DNA from: Frankia umida | GTDB taxonomy: Bacteria; Actinomycetota; Actinomycetes; Frankiales; Frankiaceae | DNA: 64,000 nt | Reading direction: 5' to 3' | NCBI RefSeq assembly: GCF_023242945.1 | Contig: NZ_JALKFT010000007.1 | Span: 124,001-188,000, forward strand | Shown here: piece after piece, positions 35,402 through 43,599 of the stretch | How the letters are laid out: each line of letters begins with the position of its first letter | Position numbering within the stretch: position 1 is the stretch's first letter | Notes under the pieces: generated by a model | What the model was told of the DNA's origin: nothing | What the model saw: the letters and a program-made list of their open reading frames with translations, nothing else | Database searches by the model: none | Position numbers and translations under genes: made by a program

Positions 35402-36354
35402 AGATCGTCATTCCCGGTGGCACCGGACATCTCGGTCTCCTCCTCGCGCACGCGCTGGACCGCGCCGGGAACGAGGTGGTCGTCCTGAGCCGACGGGAGG
35501 ACGCCCGTATACCCGGCGCGCGGGTGGTCTGGTGGGATGGTCGCAACACAGGAACGTGGCTGGCGGAGATCGACGGTGCCGACGCTGTGCTCAATCTGGC
35601 CGGGCGAAGCGTGAACTGCCGTTACTCCAAACGTCATCTGCGGGAGATGCTGGATTCGCGGGTGGATTCGGCCACGGTCGTGGGCGCGGCGATCGCCCAG
35701 GCGGCCCGCCCGCCGTCGGTCTGGCTCCAGATGAGTACGGCCACGATCTACGCGCACAGTGTCGACCGGGCCAACGACGAGGCGACCGGCGTTCTCGGAG
35801 GTTCGGAGGAAGGTGTCCCCGCCTACTGGGCCTACAGCGTGAGGATCGCACGGGACTGGGAACGCGCACAGGCCGATGCGCAGACCCCGAGCACACGGAA
35901 GGTCGCACTGCGAACGAGCATCGTGATGGCTTCCGGCGCGGGCGGTGCCTTCGAGATGATGACGCGCCTGACCCGGTGCGGTCTTGGCGGGCCGATCGCC
36001 GGGGGGCGGCAGTACATGTCCTGGATTCACGGCGTCGACCTGGTGCGGGCGATCGAGTTTCTGTTGCACCGTGGCGATGTGGACGGCCCGGTGAATCTCG
36101 CGTCACCGAGCCCGCTGCCGTACCGGGAGTTCATGGCGACGCTACGCCGGGCGGCCGGCGTCCGGGCCGGCCTGCCCGCCACCGCCTGGATGGCCGAAAT
36201 CGGCGCGTTTGCCCTGCGCACCGACACCGAGTTGCTCCTCAAGAGCCGCCGGGTGGTTCCCGGGCGGCTGCTGGACGCGGGCTTCACCTTCGACTTTCCC
36301 GACTGGCCGGAGGCAGCTCGCGATCTTGTCGCCCGGCGCCGGAGCCACGACTGA
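35398..36354 (+). CDS. TIGR01777-family NAD-dependent epimerase (YfcH-like)
   Basis: A 318-residue extended SDR-like protein. It has the NAD-binding GGTGHLGLLLAHAL at residues 7-20, NLAGRSVNCRYSKRHL (typical of YfcH/TIGR01777), and a middle motif with Trp/Tyr (YWAYSVRIARDWE). The C-terminal DUF1731-like part has SRRVVPGRLLDAGFTFDFPD. The substrate is unknown. The start ATG 35398 is coupled to the TetR gene, suggesting a small-molecule-controlled pathway. Confidence 0.9.
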   Translation: MKIVIPGGTGHLGLLLAHALDRAGNEVVVLSRREDARIPGARVVWWDGRNTGTWLAEIDGADAVLNLAGRSVNCRYSKRHLREMLDSRVDSATVVGAAIAQAARPPSVWLQMSTATIYAHSVDRANDEATGVLGGSEEGVPAYWAYSVRIARDWERAQADAQTPSTRKVALRTSIVMASGAGGAFEMMTRLTRCGLGGPIAGGRQYMSWIHGVDLVRAIEFLLHRGDVDGPVNLASPSPLPYREFMATLRRAAGVRAGLPATAWMAEIGAFALRTDTELLLKSRRVVPGRLLDAGFTFDFPDWPEAARDLVARRRSHD

Positions 36355-36616
36355 CGCCACGGGCCTCGTCGGTGGAAGGTCACACCGCCGGTGTACCCGG
36401 CTGCCCATGCCCGGACCGTCCTGGTCGGCCACGGCGGGAGACCACTCGCAGCCACCCGTCCTGGCCCTTCTCTGACGTCCGCGCGCAACTAGCGTCCGCG
36501 TAGTACGTGGTCGGGCAAAGTACGGGGGCGCACATGGAAGTGGGTCCGGTCCAGGTCCGTCCGCAAACGGACGATGTTCCCGCGCGGCGGGAGACCTACC
36601 AGGGCACAGGTGCACT

Positions 36617-37636
36617 ATGCATGAGATCAGCAGGCGGCGGTTCTTCCGGCTGTCCGCAGACGCAGGGACGGCGTTTCCCGCCGGCCTGCTGCTGCTGCGA
36701 GGCGTCGGCATGATCCCGTCACAGGACGTTCTTGGGCACGTCGAGTCCCGCATCTGTCAGCTCACCGCTGGTTACGAACGGAACCCGATCGGTGCGACCG
36801 CGCTGTACCTGCGGCGACATCAACCGGTGGTACGCGCGATGCTGGTCGAGGGCGGACGTTCCACCGCCGTTGACGCCCGCCTGCACCGGGCCGCCGGCCG
36901 GCTGGCCGCGCTGTGGGCGACCACCCGCCATGACGTCGGCGACTCCACGTGTGCCCGGGTCTCGTTCGCGGAGGCCTTCGAGCACGCGGACCTGGCCCGG
37001 GATCGGCCGCTGCAGGCATGGGTTCGGCTGTGGCAGTCGTCGCTCGCCCGCAAGGCCGGTCGCCTTGACGATGCGCTGCAGCTGGCCCGGGATGCCTCGG
37101 CCCACGTCGGCACCCGGGCACCGGTGGCTGGCCGGGCGGCCGCGATCGAGGCCCGGGTGCTGGCCGCGATGGGTGATCGACCCGGTGTGCACCTGGCGAT
37201 CGACCGGGCCTGGCGGGTCGAGGGCACGCTCACCGCGGAGCAGCGTGGCGTTCCCGGCTTCTCGATCGACACGTTGAACCCGCTCACGCTCGCGGAACTG
37301 TCGGCCGCCGCCTACGTGGAACTCGGTGCGACCCGTGCCGCCCGGGTCTACACCGATGCCGCCCTGCACCGCCTCGACCAGGCCGGGGCGACCGGGCTAC
37401 GGTCAATGGCCCGGATCGCGGCCGCCACCGCCGAACTGCACCAGGGTGACGCAGACCGGGCCGAGGCGCTGGTCAACGAGGCCCTGGACATCTCCGCTCA
37501 CCGGCCCAACGCGGTGATGACCCGCCGGGCGAGGCGCTTTCTCTCCGACGCCCGCCGCCGCGTCGGCCACCATCCCGGGATGACCGGCATCGCCACCCGC
37601 CTCGACACCTGGGATCTTCCCGCCGTCCCCGCCTGA
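36617..37636 (+). CDS. TPR-like helical protein with a twin-arginine start
   Basis: A 339-residue protein. It opens with ISRRRFFRLSADAG and a moderately hydrophobic stretch (GTAFPAGLLLLRGVG), close to a Tat signal. The rest is an Ala/Arg-rich helical solenoid with TPR-like pairs (LQAWVRLWQSSLARKAGRLDDALQLARDA in pieces). It resembles the C-terminal half of actinobacterial XRE-type regulators, but has no helix-turn-helix. The function is unknown. It ends only five bases before the convergent DUF4097 gene. Confidence 0.65.
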   Translation: MHEISRRRFFRLSADAGTAFPAGLLLLRGVGMIPSQDVLGHVESRICQLTAGYERNPIGATALYLRRHQPVVRAMLVEGGRSTAVDARLHRAAGRLAALWATTRHDVGDSTCARVSFAEAFEHADLARDRPLQAWVRLWQSSLARKAGRLDDALQLARDASAHVGTRAPVAGRAAAIEARVLAAMGDRPGVHLAIDRAWRVEGTLTAEQRGVPGFSIDTLNPLTLAELSAAAYVELGATRAARVYTDAALHRLDQAGATGLRSMARIAAATAELHQGDADRAEALVNEALDISAHRPNAVMTRRARRFLSDARRRVGHHPGMTGIATRLDTWDLPAVPA

Positions 37637-37641
37637 CGCCT

Positions 37642-38532
37642 TCACCCGCTGGAGGGGGCAACGGGATCGACGTTGCCGGTCGGGTCGGCAGGCGTGGCGG
37701 GGTCAGTGGCGGGGCGGATGAGGATGGTGCCGTTCTGGGTGCGGGCACGGACCTCGGTCTTGTCCTCGGCCGAGGAAGGGCCGCTGCGCGGGGGCAGCAG
37801 GGTGCGGACCTCACCGTTCTTGCTGAGCGCGTCCACCCAGGCGGCCAGACCCGCGCGGATACCGACCTCGACGTCGCCGGTTCCGGTGGCGAGGTCGACC
37901 CGCCCGCCGACCACCTCTCCGACCCGCAGGTTGCCCCATGCGGTGCGGACGGTGACGTTCGCGGCGGCGTGATCGACGGCGACGTCGCCGCCGGCGGTGG
38001 CCACCACCAGGTCGCCCCCGGCCATCCCGATGACAACCGGGCCGGTCGCGGCCTTGACGGTCGCCGCGCCACGGATCTCGTCGATATGCACCGAGCTTCG
38101 CCCGCTGCGCACCACGACATCCCCGTTCACACAGCCGATCCGCAGGTCACCGTCGGCGAGGTTCACCTGCACCTCGTCTGTCCGGTCCAGTTCGACGAAA
38201 CCGGTGGCGCCGTTCAGCCGGCAGGCACCGAGAATCCCCCGGGCGCGAATGTCGGTGTTGGCGGTCCTCGTCACCAGACTGGACCGGCTCGGTACCTCGA
38301 CCGTCACGCCGACCGGGCCACGGTTGCCGGCGCGTCCACCCGCGGGTTTTGTCGACCTGATCTCGAGCTTGTTGCCGGTGAAATTGACCCGGACGCGTCC
38401 CGATGCCGGGCCCGGACCTTCCGTTTCGACCTGGACGACAGTGTCCTGACGGTCACTGGCAATGATCCGCACCTGGCCGTCTCCCAGCTTCAGGTCGACG
38501 GTGATGGGTTCGGGTGTACTGAATGTGGCCAC
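37642..38532 (-). CDS. DUF4097-family beta-repeat protein
   Basis: A 296-residue protein made of repeating short beta strands (for example VNLADGDLRIGCVNGDVVV, VVATAGGDVAVDHAAANVTV), the parallel beta-helix of DUF4097/DUF4098. No signal peptide is present, so it appears cytosolic. GTG 38532 follows GAGGAGG. It lies 88 bases downstream of the ribbon-helix-helix gene with which it is probably co-transcribed; this pair recurs in streptomycetes as far as I recall. The function is unknown. Confidence 0.85.
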   Translation of the reverse strand: MATFSTPEPITVDLKLGDGQVRIIASDRQDTVVQVETEGPGPASGRVRVNFTGNKLEIRSTKPAGGRAGNRGPVGVTVEVPSRSSLVTRTANTDIRARGILGACRLNGATGFVELDRTDEVQVNLADGDLRIGCVNGDVVVRSGRSSVHIDEIRGAATVKAATGPVVIGMAGGDLVVATAGGDVAVDHAAANVTVRTAWGNLRVGEVVGGRVDLATGTGDVEVGIRAGLAAWVDALSKNGEVRTLLPPRSGPSSAEDKTEVRARTQNGTILIRPATDPATPADPTGNVDPVAPSSG

Positions 38533-38620
38533 GCGAGCTCCTCCTCGTTCGCTCTTGTCCGGTCAGCTTTTCGATGCCTTCCGCACGATGTCCCGCTGGG
38601 ATCGCGGGCCGGTCCCAGGG

Positions 38621-39349
38621 TCAGCCGACCCAGCCGACAAAGCGTCCGCCACCACCCGGGTCTCGGCGGGCCCGGCGCCGGCCGGCATCCGGTTCGGTCC
38701 CGGGATCGGCAAGAGCCGCGCTGACCACGCGGACGAGCCAGGCGTTGACCGACAACCCTTCCTGCGCGGCGGCGGCCTCGATGCGCAGCTTCAGCTGTTC
38801 CGGCGGCCGGAAGTTGATGCGTGACACGGCGCCGTCCCGGCCGTCCGCGAACTCCGCCGGCATCGGTGGCAGTCCCACCGACGACGCCCCCGCAGCACCC
38901 GCGCCCCCCGTGGCCACCCCCGACCGACCCGGTCGAACCCAGGTCGCCGACGCATCCCGCCACTGCGGCCCATCGTGCTCGTCATAGCCGCTGGGGCCAC
39001 GCCGGATCTGCGGGCCGCTCGGTTCGCCCTGCTCGCCCGGCGCACTCTCGCCTCCCGCCGGCGTGCCCGTGACAGGAGGTCCTCCCTGGCCGTTGCGCTC
39101 ACGGCCGGAGGTCTCCGGCGGGGTCACGACGAAGTACGGGTTGCGCCCGCGCAGCCGGACCTCCACCGACCCAGGGGCGAGGTCACGGGTGACCTCCTCC
39201 GCGGCGGCGGACAGCACCTCGAGCAACGTGAGCCGGGACGCCGAGGCCACCGCAGCTGTCAGCCGCTCGGCCAGCGCCTGGGCCTCCCCCGAGTCCGCCG
39301 CAGCCAGCAGCTCGCTCCGGAGGTTCTCCACATACGGCGTGAGGTCCAT
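38621..39349 (-). CDS. Ribbon-helix-helix (Arc/HicB-type) regulator
   Basis: About 242 residues. An N-terminal helical domain (DLTPYVENLRSELLAAADSG) of unknown type is followed by a Gly/Pro-rich linker. A ribbon-helix-helix lies at residues 190-225: RINFRPPEQLKLRIEAAAAQ and LSVNAWLVRVVSAAL. This is the form of HicB/Arc DNA-binding proteins. I chose ATG 39349 because a promoter fit puts its A at the transcription start (leaderless); ATG 39355 and an upstream frame to 39415 are alternatives. Five TGGCGCCA-type sites lie over its promoter. Confidence 0.85.
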   Translation of the reverse strand: MDLTPYVENLRSELLAAADSGEAQALAERLTAAVASASRLTLLEVLSAAAEEVTRDLAPGSVEVRLRGRNPYFVVTPPETSGRERNGQGGPPVTGTPAGGESAPGEQGEPSGPQIRRGPSGYDEHDGPQWRDASATWVRPGRSGVATGGAGAAGASSVGLPPMPAEFADGRDGAVSRINFRPPEQLKLRIEAAAAQEGLSVNAWLVRVVSAALADPGTEPDAGRRRARRDPGGGGRFVGWVG

Positions 39350-39356
39350 GACCATC

Positions 39357-39385
39357 AGTCTGGCGCCACTATGGCGCCATGTCAA
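39357..39385 (-). promoter_or_regulatory. Promoter of the ribbon-helix-helix/DUF4097 operon, likely leaderless
   Basis: TTGACA (39385-39380), a 17-base spacer and CAGACT (39362-39357). ATG 39349 begins seven bases later, where transcription should start. Confidence 0.65.
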
Positions 39386-39436
39386 CGCCAACTTTGGCGC
39401 CACCCAAGTGCCCATTCGGGCGCCACTTTGGCGCCA
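39361..39436. promoter_or_regulatory. Array of five TGGCGCCA operator-like palindromes
   Basis: TGGCGCCA lies at 39361-39368, 39372-39379, 39395-39402 and 39429-39436, and GGGCGCCA at 39418-39425. Site starts are spaced 11, 23, 23 and 11 bases, so the array is symmetric. Two sites fall between the -35 and -10 boxes. Confidence 0.85.
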
Positions 39437-39879
39437 TGACTACCGCGTCAGCCGCGAAGGACGAGGCGGACACCGAGCCCTGCCACCGCCGCGCCCGGCG
39501 CCGCCCCTCGACCGTGATCACGTTCCGTCATGCCACTGCCGGGGGTCGCGGGTGTGCAGGGTGCACACGGGTCGCCGTGGGGGCAGTCGTGTCCGATATG
39601 CCCCCACAACGACCCGCGTGGACGGATCTTGCCGTAGGGCTCGTTGCGGACCGTGGGGACGGCGAGAGCAGCGTTGCTTTCCGCACTGGAGAGGCGCGAT
39701 CTAGCTACGGAGAGTGCACAGGTGGACGGGCAGGTTCATGGCGATCGACGATGGCGTCGAACTCCTCGGCGATGCCGTCATCCGGGGGATGGTGCCGCAC
39801 GTTCAGACGACAGACCCGGCTACTCGGCCCCGCCAACGGCCTGGCCACTCCCTGACTGTGACTACTCGGCAGCGGGCTG
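39437..39879. other. Intergenic region, no firm gene
   Basis: About 440 bases. A 43-codon minus-strand frame at 39705-39836 encodes a plausible peptide (PDDGIAEEFDAIVDRHEP) but lacks a good start site. A plus-strand 61-codon frame overlaps it. Neither is annotated as a gene here. Confidence 0.4.
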
Positions 39880-41028
39880 CTACTCGCCGGCGGTGGTGAG
39901 GTGCGCGACGTGGTGGGTGTCGTTGAAGCCGCGCAGGACGGCGGGACCGTCGGAGTACCAGTCGATGGTGGTCAGGGCCACCAGGTCGAGGTGCAGGCGG
40001 TACAGGACGGTCGGCTCGGCGGCGAGCGCGAGCTGGGTGAGACCCTTGATCGGGGTGACGTGCGAGACCATCAGGACGCGGGCGCTGGGGTGCTCGGCGA
40101 GCAGGCGGTCGCGGACGCGGCCGACCCGGGCGACCGTGTCGAGCAGGCTCTCGCCGCCGGGGGGCGGGACGGCGGGGTCGGCGAGCCAGGCGTCCAGGTC
40201 GTCCGGGAAACGCTCGCGGACCTCGGCGAAGGTCATGCCCTCCCAGGCACCGAAGCTGGACTCGCGCAGGTCGTCCTCGACGGTGTAGTCGCGGCCGAGG
40301 GCCTCGGCGGTCTGGCGGGCGCGCTTGAGCGGGGAGCTGAGGATGAGGTCGAAGGGCTCGTCGCGCAGCCGGCGGGCCGCGGCGGCGGCCTGTTCGAGAC
40401 CGAGGTCGGTCAGCGAGGCCTCGATGGTGCCGGAGAAACGCTTCTCCACGGACAGCGGGGTCTGGCCATGACGCAACAGGACGGTGGTGGTCGGCGGCGC
40501 GGGCGGGGCCATCCAGCCGGAGAGGCGGTTGGTGGTGGGGGCGCGGTGGGGTTCGGGGTCGGGCGACTGGGGTTCGGTGGGTTCCCAGGTGCGGCCGGCG
40601 GCGGCCGCGTCCATGGCCTCGTTGGCCAGTCGGTCGGCGTCGCCGTTGCGCTCGCGGGGAATCCAGCGGTAGCGCACGGCGGCGAAGTCGCGGGCGAGGC
40701 CGGCGGCCTCCTCGGCCAGCGGGCGCATCGACGGATGCTTGATCTTCCAGCGACCACTCATCTGCTCGACGACGAGCTTCGAGTCCATCCTGACCTCGAC
40801 GGTGACCGACCCGGTGGACGGCGCGGTGAGGTCGGCGGCGGCCCGCAGGCCCGCGATCAGCCCGGAGTACTCGGCGACGTTGTTGGTCGCCCGTCCGATC
40901 GACGCGGCGCGTTCGGCGATGACACGACCGCTCGCGGCGTCACGGACGACGGCGCCGTAGCCCGCCGGGCCCGGATTGCCGCGGGACCCCCCGTCAGCCT
41001 CGACGATCAGTGTGCGCTCGGTGCTCAT
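39880..41028 (-). CDS. Bifunctional RNase HI / histidine phosphatase
   Basis: A 382-residue fusion. Residues 1-135 are an RNase HI with acidic residues in IVEADGGSRGN, NVAEYSGL and MDSKLVVEQ, plus a C-terminal Asp in NGDADRLA. Residues 180-382 are a histidine phosphatase with LLRHGQTPLS, SSPLKRARQTA and MVSHVTPIK (cobC-like alpha-ribazole phosphatase). The same fusion is known as mycobacterial Rv2228c. It cleaves RNA in RNA-DNA hybrids; the phosphatase may serve cobalamin synthesis. It ends the Nif3-zinc-ribbon-RNase H block. Confidence 0.93.
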   Translation of the reverse strand: MSTERTLIVEADGGSRGNPGPAGYGAVVRDAASGRVIAERAASIGRATNNVAEYSGLIAGLRAAADLTAPSTGSVTVEVRMDSKLVVEQMSGRWKIKHPSMRPLAEEAAGLARDFAAVRYRWIPRERNGDADRLANEAMDAAAAGRTWEPTEPQSPDPEPHRAPTTNRLSGWMAPPAPPTTTVLLRHGQTPLSVEKRFSGTIEASLTDLGLEQAAAAARRLRDEPFDLILSSPLKRARQTAEALGRDYTVEDDLRESSFGAWEGMTFAEVRERFPDDLDAWLADPAVPPPGGESLLDTVARVGRVRDRLLAEHPSARVLMVSHVTPIKGLTQLALAAEPTVLYRLHLDLVALTTIDWYSDGPAVLRGFNDTHHVAHLTTAGE

Positions 41029-41157
41029 CCGCGTCTCCCCTCACGCCGTTGCCCACACGCCGTGCCCGGCGTAAGCCTCCCACCGACAGCTCACCCCCCG
41101 ACCGCCGACCCCACTTCGCCGCGGCGCGGCGCGTCCCCGTCCAGCTGGATCGTCCGG

Positions 41158-41901
41158 TTACAGGCCGGACTCGGCGGTGCGGATCAGAATCCGCTGGCAT
41201 TCCTCGCAGCGGACCACCTCGTCGGCGGGCGCGGCGGCGACCTCACGCAGATCCCCGCCGGAGAGCTCGAGGTGGCAGCCCTGGCAGCGTCGCCGCAGCA
41301 GTGCCGCCGCGCCGACCCCACCGGACGTCGACCGAATGCGCTCGTACAGGGTGACCAGCGCGTCCGGCAGGGACGGGGCGAGAGCGCCGCGCCTGTCACG
41401 CAGGCGGACGGTCTCGGCGTCGATCTCGCCGCAGGCCTTGTCCCGGGCGGTGTTCGCCGCGTCGATCTCGGCGCGCACGTCGGCCTCGCGGCGTTCCAGG
41501 TCGGCGATGCGGCCGTCCAGGGCCTCCACGGCCTCCATCCGCTCGAGCGCCTCGTCCTCCAGGACGCCCTGGCGGCGCGCGAGCGAGGCCACCTCGGACT
41601 GGAGGTTCTCCAGCTCACGGGCGTTGCTGATGGCACCGGAGCCGAGCCGATCGGTGTCGCGCGCGGAGCGGGAACGGACCAGTTCGATCTCGTCTTCCAA
41701 CCGACGCTGAGCTCGGGTCACATCACCGAGTTCGGTACGGACACCGATGAGATCGTCACTGATCGACGCCAGATCGGCGCTGCGGGCGGTGATGACCTCG
41801 AGCTCGGGCAGCGTACGGCGGCGCGCGGCCAGCCGGTCGATGCCGGAATCAAGCGCCTGCAGCTCAAGCAGGCGGAGCTGAACTGCTGGTTCGGCCTTCA
41901 T
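41158..41901 (-). CDS. Coiled-coil protein with C4 zinc ribbon (Rv2229c type)
   Basis: A 247-residue protein. A long antiparallel coiled coil (residues 10-190, rich in Arg/Glu/Ala) precedes a C4-type zinc ribbon with RRCQGCHLEL and VRCEECQRILI. This matches DUF164/CT398-like proteins. ATG 41901 is preceded by GAGGAG; the frame upstream consists of shadow sequence and repeats. It lies between the Nif3-like and RNase H genes. The function is unknown, possibly a nucleic-acid or secretion-linked chaperone. Confidence 0.88.
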   Translation of the reverse strand: MKAEPAVQLRLLELQALDSGIDRLAARRRTLPELEVITARSADLASISDDLIGVRTELGDVTRAQRRLEDEIELVRSRSARDTDRLGSGAISNARELENLQSEVASLARRQGVLEDEALERMEAVEALDGRIADLERREADVRAEIDAANTARDKACGEIDAETVRLRDRRGALAPSLPDALVTLYERIRSTSGGVGAAALLRRRCQGCHLELSGGDLREVAAAPADEVVRCEECQRILIRTAESGL

Positions 41902-41933
41902 GGACTCCTCACCGGTGTGCCCTCGAAATGCGT

Positions 41934-41969
41934 CGTGCCGTCGAACCGAAGCGTGCCGTCGAACCGAAG
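41934..41969. repeat. 18-bp direct repeat
   Basis: CGTGCCGTCGAACCGAAG occurs twice in tandem (41934-41951, 41952-41969) in the spacer between the Nif3-like and zinc-ribbon genes. A truncated third copy begins at 41970. Confidence 0.8.
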
Positions 41970-42029
41970 CGTGCCCAGGTGTCGCGACGGGCCCACCGCG
42001 GGCGCGGCCGCGTGCCTTCGCCCGCCGGG

Positions 42030-42947
42030 CTAGCGGGACGAGACGTGCAGGCGCCAGGGGTCGGTCACAAGAGTGGACACCGTCGTCCTCACCGTACGTC
42101 CCCGAGCCGCGAGACCTGCCGTCAACCGGGCGGCGGCCTGCTCGAGCCAGGGCCATTCACTGGCCCAGTGCGCCACGTCGACGAGGACGACCGGATGGGC
42201 GCTGACCGCGTCCAGCACGTGATGGTGCCGGCCGTCCGCCGTGACCAGCACGTCGGCGCCGGCCGCCCGGGCGGCACCGACCATCTCCCCACCGGACCCG
42301 CCGCAGACGGCCACCCGGCGCACCGGGGCGTCCGCGGGCCCGGTCGCCCGCACTCCCCCGGCCGTGGCGGGCAGTGCCCGCGCGACCCGGGCGCAGAACT
42401 CCCCGAGCGGCTCGGGTGCCGCCAGCTCACCGATCCGACCGAGCCCCCGGCACACCGCCGGGTCAGGCTCGCCACCGGCGTCGTGCTCGTCGACCGCCCC
42501 GGCCGCCCCGGCGGCCACCTCTGCGGCCTCGGCCTCGACGGCGGCGGCATGCTGTGCTTCCAGCGGGCGGACGTCGCGCAGGCCGAGCGCCGCGGCCAGG
42601 GCGTCGCTCACCCCGGGTGCGGCGACATCGGCGTTGGTGTGGGCGGTGAACAGGGCCACGCCGGCACGCACCAGGGTGGCGACCACCCGGCCGCCGGGGG
42701 TCGTCTCGGCCACTGCGTGCACGCCGCGCAGGAACAGCGGATGGTGGGTGATCAGCAGGTTGGCGGAGCGGGCCGCCTCAGCGGCCACCTCCGAGGTCGG
42801 GTCGACCGCGAACAGCACCGACTCGACCGGTGTGTCCGGGTTGCCGACCACCAGCCCGACCGCGTCCCACGTGGCGGCCCAGCTCGGCGGATAGACGCTT
42901 TCCAACACCGCGACACAGTCACGGACCGTCGCCGTCCCATCGTCCAT
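42030..42947 (-). CDS. Nif3-like dinuclear metal-centre protein
   Basis: About 305 residues. Metal-binding motifs are LLITHHPLFL and the C-terminal VDVAHWASE, with AHTNAD between them, as in the YbgI/Nif3 family, which forms toroidal hexamers. An Ala/Glu-rich insert separates the two halves. The biochemical role is uncertain (a GTP cyclohydrolase-like or hydrolase activity has been proposed for relatives). I start at ATG 42947; ATG 42986 and 43028 are in-frame alternatives. It is the first gene of the block that ends with RNase H. Confidence 0.9.
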   Translation of the reverse strand: MDDGTATVRDCVAVLESVYPPSWAATWDAVGLVVGNPDTPVESVLFAVDPTSEVAAEAARSANLLITHHPLFLRGVHAVAETTPGGRVVATLVRAGVALFTAHTNADVAAPGVSDALAAALGLRDVRPLEAQHAAAVEAEAAEVAAGAAGAVDEHDAGGEPDPAVCRGLGRIGELAAPEPLGEFCARVARALPATAGGVRATGPADAPVRRVAVCGGSGGEMVGAARAAGADVLVTADGRHHHVLDAVSAHPVVLVDVAHWASEWPWLEQAAARLTAGLAARGRTVRTTVSTLVTDPWRLHVSSR

Positions 42948-43141
42948 CGGGAGAACCCTACCCGTACGGTCGCGGCTGTCTGCCATGCGGTCACGCCGGC
43001 CGCACCGCTGCCGAGACGACACCGACACGATGCAGAGTCGAGGCCGAGGCGCCGCACGCCGCGGACCCTTCCCCCCGTAACGTCACGGATGGCAACAGAC
43101 CCGCACAGGTGCGGGCGGCCACAACGAAGGGGTACCTGACC

Positions 43142-43432
43142 ATGGCGGACGTGTCGGTGCGGTTCCAGGTGGCGGGTGATTCGGAGATCGTGCTGAACCT
43201 CGGGACCGCCGAGGCGGTCCGGCTGGTCGAGGCCATCATGCGCAAGGTCGCCGAGGCCGTGGGTGGCCCCGCCCTGGGCAACAACGGGATGGGTAACCCG
43301 GCGATGGGTGGGCCGAGCATCGGCGGCGGCTCCCTGGGCAACAACGGGATGGGCGGCACGCAGCGTGCCGCCGTCGGCTCGAGCTGGCCCGAGATGCCGC
43401 AGTCGGGCAACGGCCTGCCGCCGACCCGGTAG
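43142..43432 (+). CDS. Small Gly/Asn/Met-tailed protein upstream of the protease
   Basis: A 96-residue protein that I do not recognise. Residues 1-42 look folded: VSVRFQVAGDSEIVLNLG (two strands) and EAVRLVEAIMRKVAEAVGG (an amphipathic helix). The rest is a flexible tail with two copies of LGNNGMG. The composition shows no signal peptide. ATG 43142 has AAGGGG upstream. It precedes the metzincin gene by 167 bases in the same direction and may be its partner or substrate; this is inference. Confidence 0.7.
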   Translation: MADVSVRFQVAGDSEIVLNLGTAEAVRLVEAIMRKVAEAVGGPALGNNGMGNPAMGGPSIGGGSLGNNGMGGTQRAAVGSSWPEMPQSGNGLPPTR

Positions 43433-43599
43433 CCGAAGCCGACGGGCCGATCCGGGCGGCCGCAGCGCGCCGGGCCCACCGGACGGCCCGGGGCGATCGG
43501 CCACGGAAAGCGGCTGCTTGGGCAAAAGCCCGACACAATGACCACCCATCGCGATACAACTCCGCACAGCCATTCCCACCGAAAGGACAATGATCACGC

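Noticed and set aside
39705..39836. 43-codon minus-strand frame with a plausible peptide
   Set aside because: The start site is poor and the frame is too short to support without conservation data.
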